64,000 nucleotides of DNA from a bacterium (GTDB lineage: Bacteria > Chloroflexota > Dormibacteria > UBA8260 > Bog-877), in NCBI GenBank assembly GCA_021802115.1, contig JAKABA010000008.1:1-64000 (forward strand), in the 5' to 3' direction. Both the position numbers and the translations under genes were made by a program. Of this stretch, positions 60,350 through 64,000 are shown piece by piece. Every line of letters starts with the position of its first letter. Within the stretch, counting starts at the first letter, position 1. A model generated the notes under the pieces. That model searched no databases. It was given only the letters and a program-made list of their open reading frames with translations, and was not told the DNA's origin.

Positions 60350-61057
60350 CTACCTGCTGGCGACCCGGCGGAAGGACTCCGCAAAGGCGATCCCGTGGGG
60401 CCTGCCGGCCTCGGCCAGCCGGGCGGCGACCCGCTCCCCGGGATCGTCCTGCTGCTGACTGCGGTGGCATCTCAACGCCTCCAATTTGCGCGCCAGAGTA
60501 GGGCTGACATCGACGAAGTGGTCAGGGGTCTCGGTCCCGGTGACCCACACCTCCCGCACCGTGTGGGGGGGCAGCCCCTCCAGGAGGAGTTCCGGAAATG
60601 CGTAGGGATTCCTTGCGAATGGGTAGACGGCCTCGATGGCGGCCTGGCCCGAAGCCAGATGGTCGGGATGGTTGCCCCCAAGGTTGCCGTAGTGGCGCAC
60701 CGCGTTCTGGCACACCACCAGGTCGGGGCGGAACCTGCGAATGGCGCGGGTGAGCTCGCGCCGCAGCTCGACATCCGCCACCAGACCACCATCGGGGTGG
60801 CCCAGGAACTCAACGTGTTCGACCCCCAGCACCTCGGCCGCGGCCAGCTGTTCCCGCTGCCGGATCGCGGCCAGCTGGGAGGCATGGAGGTTCGGGTCCG
60901 CCGATCCCTGAGCCCCATCCGTGCAGATCACGTACGTCACCGCCACCCCGGCCGCGGTCCAGAGCGCGACCGTGCCGGCGCAGCCGAACTCGGCATCGTC
61001 CGGATGGGCGACGATGACCAGGGCGCGTTCGAAATCCGTCGATTGGGTCTCAGTCAT
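60350..61057 (-). CDS. PIG-L family deacetylase
   Basis: 235 residues. The metal-binding motif AHPDDAEFGCAG (residues 17-28) and HPDHLASG later are those of PIG-L/LmbE zinc deacetylases, such as those acting on GlcNAc-inositol or bacillithiol/mycothiol precursors. The exact substrate is unknown. It is the first gene of a short run with the dehydrogenase and possibly galE. A TATCCT box lies 13 bases upstream of the ATG. Confidence 0.88.
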   Translation of the reverse strand: MTETQSTDFERALVIVAHPDDAEFGCAGTVALWTAAGVAVTYVICTDGAQGSADPNLHASQLAAIRQREQLAAAEVLGVEHVEFLGHPDGGLVADVELRRELTRAIRRFRPDLVVCQNAVRHYGNLGGNHPDHLASGQAAIEAVYPFARNPYAFPELLLEGLPPHTVREVWVTGTETPDHFVDVSPTLARKLEALRCHRSQQQDDPGERVAARLAEAGRPHGIAFAESFRRVASR

Positions 61058-61130
61058 GGGTGATCAACCCAGGATACGTGGTGACCCTGCGGCAGCCGCC
61101 GGCGGGTGCGGTGCCTCCGGGCCAGAGAGG

Positions 61131-62459
61131 TCAGTGGAACAACCAAGGCAGCTTAAGGCGCAAGCCGCCTTCCTTCAGGGCATCGATGACGTCGTCCGCG
61201 AGCACTCGCCCCATCGGCCTGCCGTCGGGGCCAACCACCACCACGGAGGACGCGCGGGCCTCGGTGAGCCGGTCCACAACCTCGTCCAGGAATGCCTCCG
61301 GATGAATGGTCACCGGCGTCGTGTCACCGAGCAGGTCGGACACCAGGGTGTCGTCCGAGGCCGCCAGAAGATCGAAGAGGGGGATGTCTGCGATCAGCCT
61401 CCCGGCCTCATCGAGCACGGCGACCGAGTCAATGTCGGCGCGGTGATCCTTGAGCTCAGCCAGATGCTGGCGCACCTGGCCCACGGCCTCGGTTGCCAGC
61501 GCCCGAGCCAGGGTGGTCGTCATGAATCCACCGGCCATCGTCTCGGGGTAGCCCAGCAGCTGGGTCAGCTGGCGGGCTACCTCGGGGGGCACCCGGGCCA
61601 GGATGGCGTCGGCCTCGGCCCGTTCCATGTCCCGAAGCACATCCACGGCCTCATCCGGTTCCATGGCCGCCACCAGCTCCGCCGCCCGCTGGGGAGGAGC
61701 GTCACGAAGGATGTCCTCGATGCGCTCCGGCTCCATCTCCTCTAGAGCGTCGGCGACCGCTCCCCGATCGAGAGCGGTGGTGAGCTCATCGCGCGCAGGC
61801 TGGTCCAACTCCTCGAGCAGGTCGGCGAGTTCCCCAGGGTGCAGCCGGCGGAGTCCCTCGTGGGGCACCTGGAGGCGAAGCTCCGATCCGGGCTCGCCGA
61901 ACGGATGGACGGCCGACCAGTCGACCAGGCGCTCCCCCTCGGCTCTCCCGTGGGCGAAAATCCGAGCCCACCAGTGCCCTACTTCGCCGGCGACAGCCAC
62001 CAGCCTGATCCGGCCCAGGACCGGGGCCAGGAAGAGGTCTTCCGCTCGAAGCACCTTGACCCCGTCGACATCGACCAGCTGACGCCCCAGGAAATCCGAC
62101 ACCAGTCTCAGCTCGCCCTCACGGCGCACGAAGCCGCCGGCGTCCGCGCCGAGGTCCCGCACCACCACGGCGCCGGCATCCAGGCGCACGATGCTCGCCA
62201 CTGGTTGGAAGACCTGCCGGTCCCCGATCTGGAGCACGACCCCGGTGACCAGCGGATACGGATCGCTGCCGTTCCAGCGCACCACCACGTCGGCGACCCG
62301 GCCCGCACCGCGTCCGTCCTGGTTGGTGGCGGCCACCGATCTGAGTTTGGAAAGCGACACCAGGGAGGCCCGCACGGCCCTGGTGGCCAGCAGCCGACGC
62401 CCCCGTTTTCGGGGTCGGGAGTTGGTGCCGCCCGAGGCAGTGGACACAGCTAGCGGCAA
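61131..62459 (-). CDS. soluble PRC-barrel / MgtE_N / CBS protein, probable Mg2+-sensing partner
   Basis: About 442 residues without membrane segments. One or two PRC-barrel-like regions lie at about 35-190 (KLRSVAATNQDGRGAGRV, FLGRQLVDVDGVKVL); the MgtE intracellular N domain at about 205-310 has the repeated ALEEMEPERIEDILRD / ELVAAMEPDEAVDVLRDM pattern; two CBS motifs follow (about 315-432, DSVAVLDEAGRLIADIPL and SSVVVVGPDGRPMGRVL). In MgtE these parts sense Mg2+ and gate the channel, but no channel is attached here. It is divergent from an NRAMP-type magnesium transporter gene, suggesting it regulates that protein. The start codon (TTG 62459 or downstream) is uncertain. Confidence 0.8.
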   Translation of the reverse strand: MPLAVSTASGGTNSRPRKRGRRLLATRAVRASLVSLSKLRSVAATNQDGRGAGRVADVVVRWNGSDPYPLVTGVVLQIGDRQVFQPVASIVRLDAGAVVVRDLGADAGGFVRREGELRLVSDFLGRQLVDVDGVKVLRAEDLFLAPVLGRIRLVAVAGEVGHWWARIFAHGRAEGERLVDWSAVHPFGEPGSELRLQVPHEGLRRLHPGELADLLEELDQPARDELTTALDRGAVADALEEMEPERIEDILRDAPPQRAAELVAAMEPDEAVDVLRDMERAEADAILARVPPEVARQLTQLLGYPETMAGGFMTTTLARALATEAVGQVRQHLAELKDHRADIDSVAVLDEAGRLIADIPLFDLLAASDDTLVSDLLGDTTPVTIHPEAFLDEVVDRLTEARASSVVVVGPDGRPMGRVLADDVIDALKEGGLRLKLPWLFH

Positions 62460-62477
62460 AGGGGCTGGAGGGCCCCG

Positions 62478-62514
62478 ACCAGGCGATCTGAGCTCAATCT
62501 CACCCTGGTAGCAT
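62478..62514 (+). promoter_or_regulatory. operator-like palindrome and -10 box upstream of the NRAMP-type gene
   Basis: Nested inverted repeats: ACCAGG (62478-62483) with CCTGGT (62504-62509), enclosing the perfect palindrome TGAGCTCA (62489-62496). A TAGCAT -10 box (62509-62514) overlaps the right arm, so the palindrome covers the -35 region. A metal-responsive or other repressor could bind here; it might also serve the divergent sensor gene. Confidence 0.4.
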
Positions 62515-62520
62515 ATAGGC

Positions 62521-62742
62521 GCGCTGCGGCGCCCTTAGTGATACCGGCCTTAACCCCTTCTTCAGGGCGGGCCTGGTATTGATCAGCGAGGCATGGAGGT
62601 GAGCATGGACGGCTCCAGTAAACCGCCAAGTAGCCGATCCCTCGCGCACGCCGTGAGCTCCTAGTAGCTCAGCCACCCGGCGGTCTCCCGGCGTGCGCTC
62701 CCCACGCCGTCCGATTTGGAGTCACGCTAGGAGGTATTGCAA
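62521..62742 (+). promoter_or_regulatory. structured 5' leader, riboswitch candidate, upstream of the magnesium transporter gene
   Basis: About 220 nt precede the start codon. Domain 1 is a hairpin 62541-62579 (ATACC-GGCC-CCC with GGG-GGCC-GGTAT). Domain 2 is closed by GCGAGG (62586-62591) with CCTCGC (62640-62645). Then two helices compete for the same strand: 62644-62653 pairs with 62689-62698 (10 bp, perfect) or 62689-62695 pairs with 62703-62709 (7 bp, perfect). CTCCTAG (62658-62664) is a perfect anti-Shine-Dalgarno for CTAGGAG (62727-62733). This is the layout of a riboswitch expression platform. I do not see the M-box core or a yybP-ykoY core. Confidence 0.55.
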
Positions 62743-64000
62743 TTGCCCGAGGAGCTGCAGCCCACCGCGCCCCCGCGGTCGGCGGTGCTGGATTCCGCCC
62801 ACGAGGGCGAGATCCGCGGCGCGCTCGGGACCATACCCAAGTGGGAGTCTGAGCGGCCACGCCCCCTCTCCCGCAGGCTCCTGACCCTGGCCGCGATCAT
62901 GGGGCCGGGGCTGATCGTGATGGTGGGCGACAACGACGCCGGAGGGGTCTCGACCTACGCCCAGGCCGGCCAGAACTACGGCACAAGTCTGCTCTGGGTG
63001 CTGTTGCTGTTGATCCCGACTCTGATCGTGGCCCAGGAGATGGTGGTGCGGCTCGGAGCCGTCACCGGGGTGGGTCACGCCCGCCTGATCAAGGAGCGCT
63101 TCGGGACCTTCTGGGCCGCCTTCTCGGTGGGCGACCTGTTCCTGCTCAACTTTCTCACCCTGGTGACAGAGTTCATCGGGGTCAACCTCGGGTTGCGCTA
63201 TTTTGGGGTGACGCCGCTGGCCTCGGTCCCGATCGTGGCGGTCGGGCTGCTGGCGATGGTGGCCACGGGAAGCTTCCAGCGCTGGGAACGCTTCATGTTC
63301 GTGTTCATCGTGACCAGCCTGCTGATGTTCCCGCTGGCCGCGCTCTCCCACCCCCGGATCGCACCGGTGCTGACCGGTCTCACCCACCCCGGGGTCGCTG
63401 GCGGCTTCGACTCCACGTCGGTCCTGTTCATAATCGCCGTGGTCGGCACCACCATCGCCCCCTGGCAGTTGTTCTTCCAGCAGTCCAACGTGATTGACAA
63501 GCGGATCACCACCAGGTGGCTCAGGTACGAGTTGGCCGACACCTCCATCGGAGCGGTGCTGACCACCGCCGGAGCCGGCGCCCTGATGGTGGCCACCGCC
63601 TTCGCTTTCAGCCACAGCAACCTCGCCGGCCAGTTCGGCTCGGGCCTGACCGTGGCGGAGGGGCTTAGCCGGCGCTCGGGCTCTGCCTCGGGGGCGATCT
63701 TCGCGGTGATCCTGGTCAACGCCTCGGTGATCGGCGCTTCCGCGGTGACCCTGGCCACCTCCTACGCTCTGTCCGACATCTTCGGCCTCAAGCACTCGCT
63801 CCACCGCGGAGTCCGCGACGCCAAGGGCTTCTACTTCTCCTTCGCCGCCATGATCGCGCTGGCTGCGGGGATCGTGCTCATCCCCGGGGCGCCCCTGGGG
63901 TTGATCACCACCGGAGTCCAGGTGCTGGCGGGAGTCCTGCTGCCCTCGGCGATCGTCTTCCTTTTGCTGCTTTGCAATGACGCGGAGGTGCTGGGGCCGT
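62743..64000 (+). CDS. NRAMP-related transporter of the magnesium (NRMT) type, C-terminally cut by the window edge
   Basis: 419 codons are present. It is an SLC11/NRAMP-fold protein, but the two metal-site motifs differ from manganese/iron NRAMPs: TM1 reads GDNDAGGVSTY (D63, N64, D65) instead of DPGN, and TM6 reads IAPWQLFFQQS (A239-P240-W241-Q242) instead of MPHN, with the methionine that favours transition metals replaced by alanine. These are the changes described for NRAMP-related magnesium transporters. The TTG start at 62743 has AGGAGG (62729-62734) eight bases upstream. The neighbouring MgtE_N/CBS gene and structured leader support a Mg2+ role. Confidence 0.82.
   Translation, partial: MPEELQPTAPPRSAVLDSAHEGEIRGALGTIPKWESERPRPLSRRLLTLAAIMGPGLIVMVGDNDAGGVSTYAQAGQNYGTSLLWVLLLLIPTLIVAQEMVVRLGAVTGVGHARLIKERFGTFWAAFSVGDLFLLNFLTLVTEFIGVNLGLRYFGVTPLASVPIVAVGLLAMVATGSFQRWERFMFVFIVTSLLMFPLAALSHPRIAPVLTGLTHPGVAGGFDSTSVLFIIAVVGTTIAPWQLFFQQSNVIDKRITTRWLRYELADTSIGAVLTTAGAGALMVATAFAFSHSNLAGQFGSGLTVAEGLSRRSGSASGAIFAVILVNASVIGASAVTLATSYALSDIFGLKHSLHRGVRDAKGFYFSFAAMIALAAGIVLIPGAPLGLITTGVQVLAGVLLPSAIVFLLLLCNDAEVLGP

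Noticed and set aside
62586..62645. M-box-like fragments (AGGTGAG, GGCTCC, CGCCAA)
   Set aside because: The conserved M-box core is interrupted by seven bases and the remaining conserved blocks are absent, so I did not call an M-box.
62521..62742. yybP-ykoY manganese riboswitch
   Set aside because: The conserved GGGGAGUAG and GCAAGACC-like blocks were not found.

Overview
The window is very GC-rich (about two thirds G+C by eye) chromosomal DNA, densely packed with short intergenic gaps, many 1-8 bp start/stop overlaps, and frequent GTG/TTG starts. No insertion sequence, phage gene, CRISPR array or rRNA was seen. The gene set points to a high-GC bacterium of the Terrabacteria side (Chloroflexota, Dormibacterota or Actinomycetota-like): SUF operon with SufU and a Rieske-type ferredoxin, an Rrf2 regulator, CIRCE-controlled groEL, polyphosphate-glucokinase-like ROK kinase, DUF2342-type zincin, ZAS anti-sigma factor, and many leaderless genes. 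The exact phylum is inference.

Layout. 1-3.0 kb: start of a proline dehydrogenase, a small protein and an MMPL exporter, the exporter divergent from a TetR regulator with a clear palindromic operator. 3.7-12.9 kb (minus): gamma-family Cys/Met PLP enzyme, CitE-like lyase, Cys-cluster protein, HD-GYP protein, methyltransferase, acidic/proline-rich protein, zincin and GNAT. 13-16.3 kb (plus): groEL with CIRCE and terminator, SAM hydrolase-like protein, NAD(P)HX epimerase. 16.5-18.3 kb (minus): ABC exporter. 18.8-21.4 kb (plus): ECF-like sigma factor and membrane anti-sigma factor. 21.4-31 kb (minus): LON-domain protein, argS, thioredoxin, FmdB, DUF1015, serA, ROK kinase, rpsR-ssb-rpsF, membrane protein, tRNA-Val(CAC). 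31-36 kb (minus): secreted protein, lipoprotein, two unknowns including a HExxH protein, rhodanese-MoeB fusion, HIT protein. 36.2-38.7 kb (plus): MFS and a FolD-like/cyclodeaminase-like fusion. 39.8-48.3 kb: Mur ligase and a histidine-degradation cluster (hutH divergent from hutU-hutF-hutI). 49-58 kb: bioY, then the Rrf2-sufCBD-Rieske-sufS...sufU-sufT iron-sulfur assembly locus with a second cysteine desulfurase upstream. 58-61 kb: galE, a divergent isocitrate/isopropylmalate dehydrogenase relative and a PIG-L deacetylase. 61.1-64 kb: a soluble PRC/MgtE_N/CBS protein divergent from an NRAMP-family transporter whose binding-site motifs are of the magnesium-transporting (NRMT) type.

Most interesting: (1) the magnesium module at the right end, with a roughly 220-nt structured leader containing mutually exclusive helices and an anti-Shine-Dalgarno element, which looks like a riboswitch but lacks the M-box core I can recognise; (2) a FolD-like protein that has lost the FolD catalytic lysine and is fused to an FTCD_C/FchA-like domain that could supply the missing cyclohydrolase step; (3) a short transcription unit with leader hairpin, perfect Shine-Dalgarno, tiny ORFs and a strong terminator between sufS and sufU; (4) a consistent leaderless-start signature, a TANNNT-like -10 box six nucleotides before the start codon, seen at seven or more genes and useful for fixing starts.
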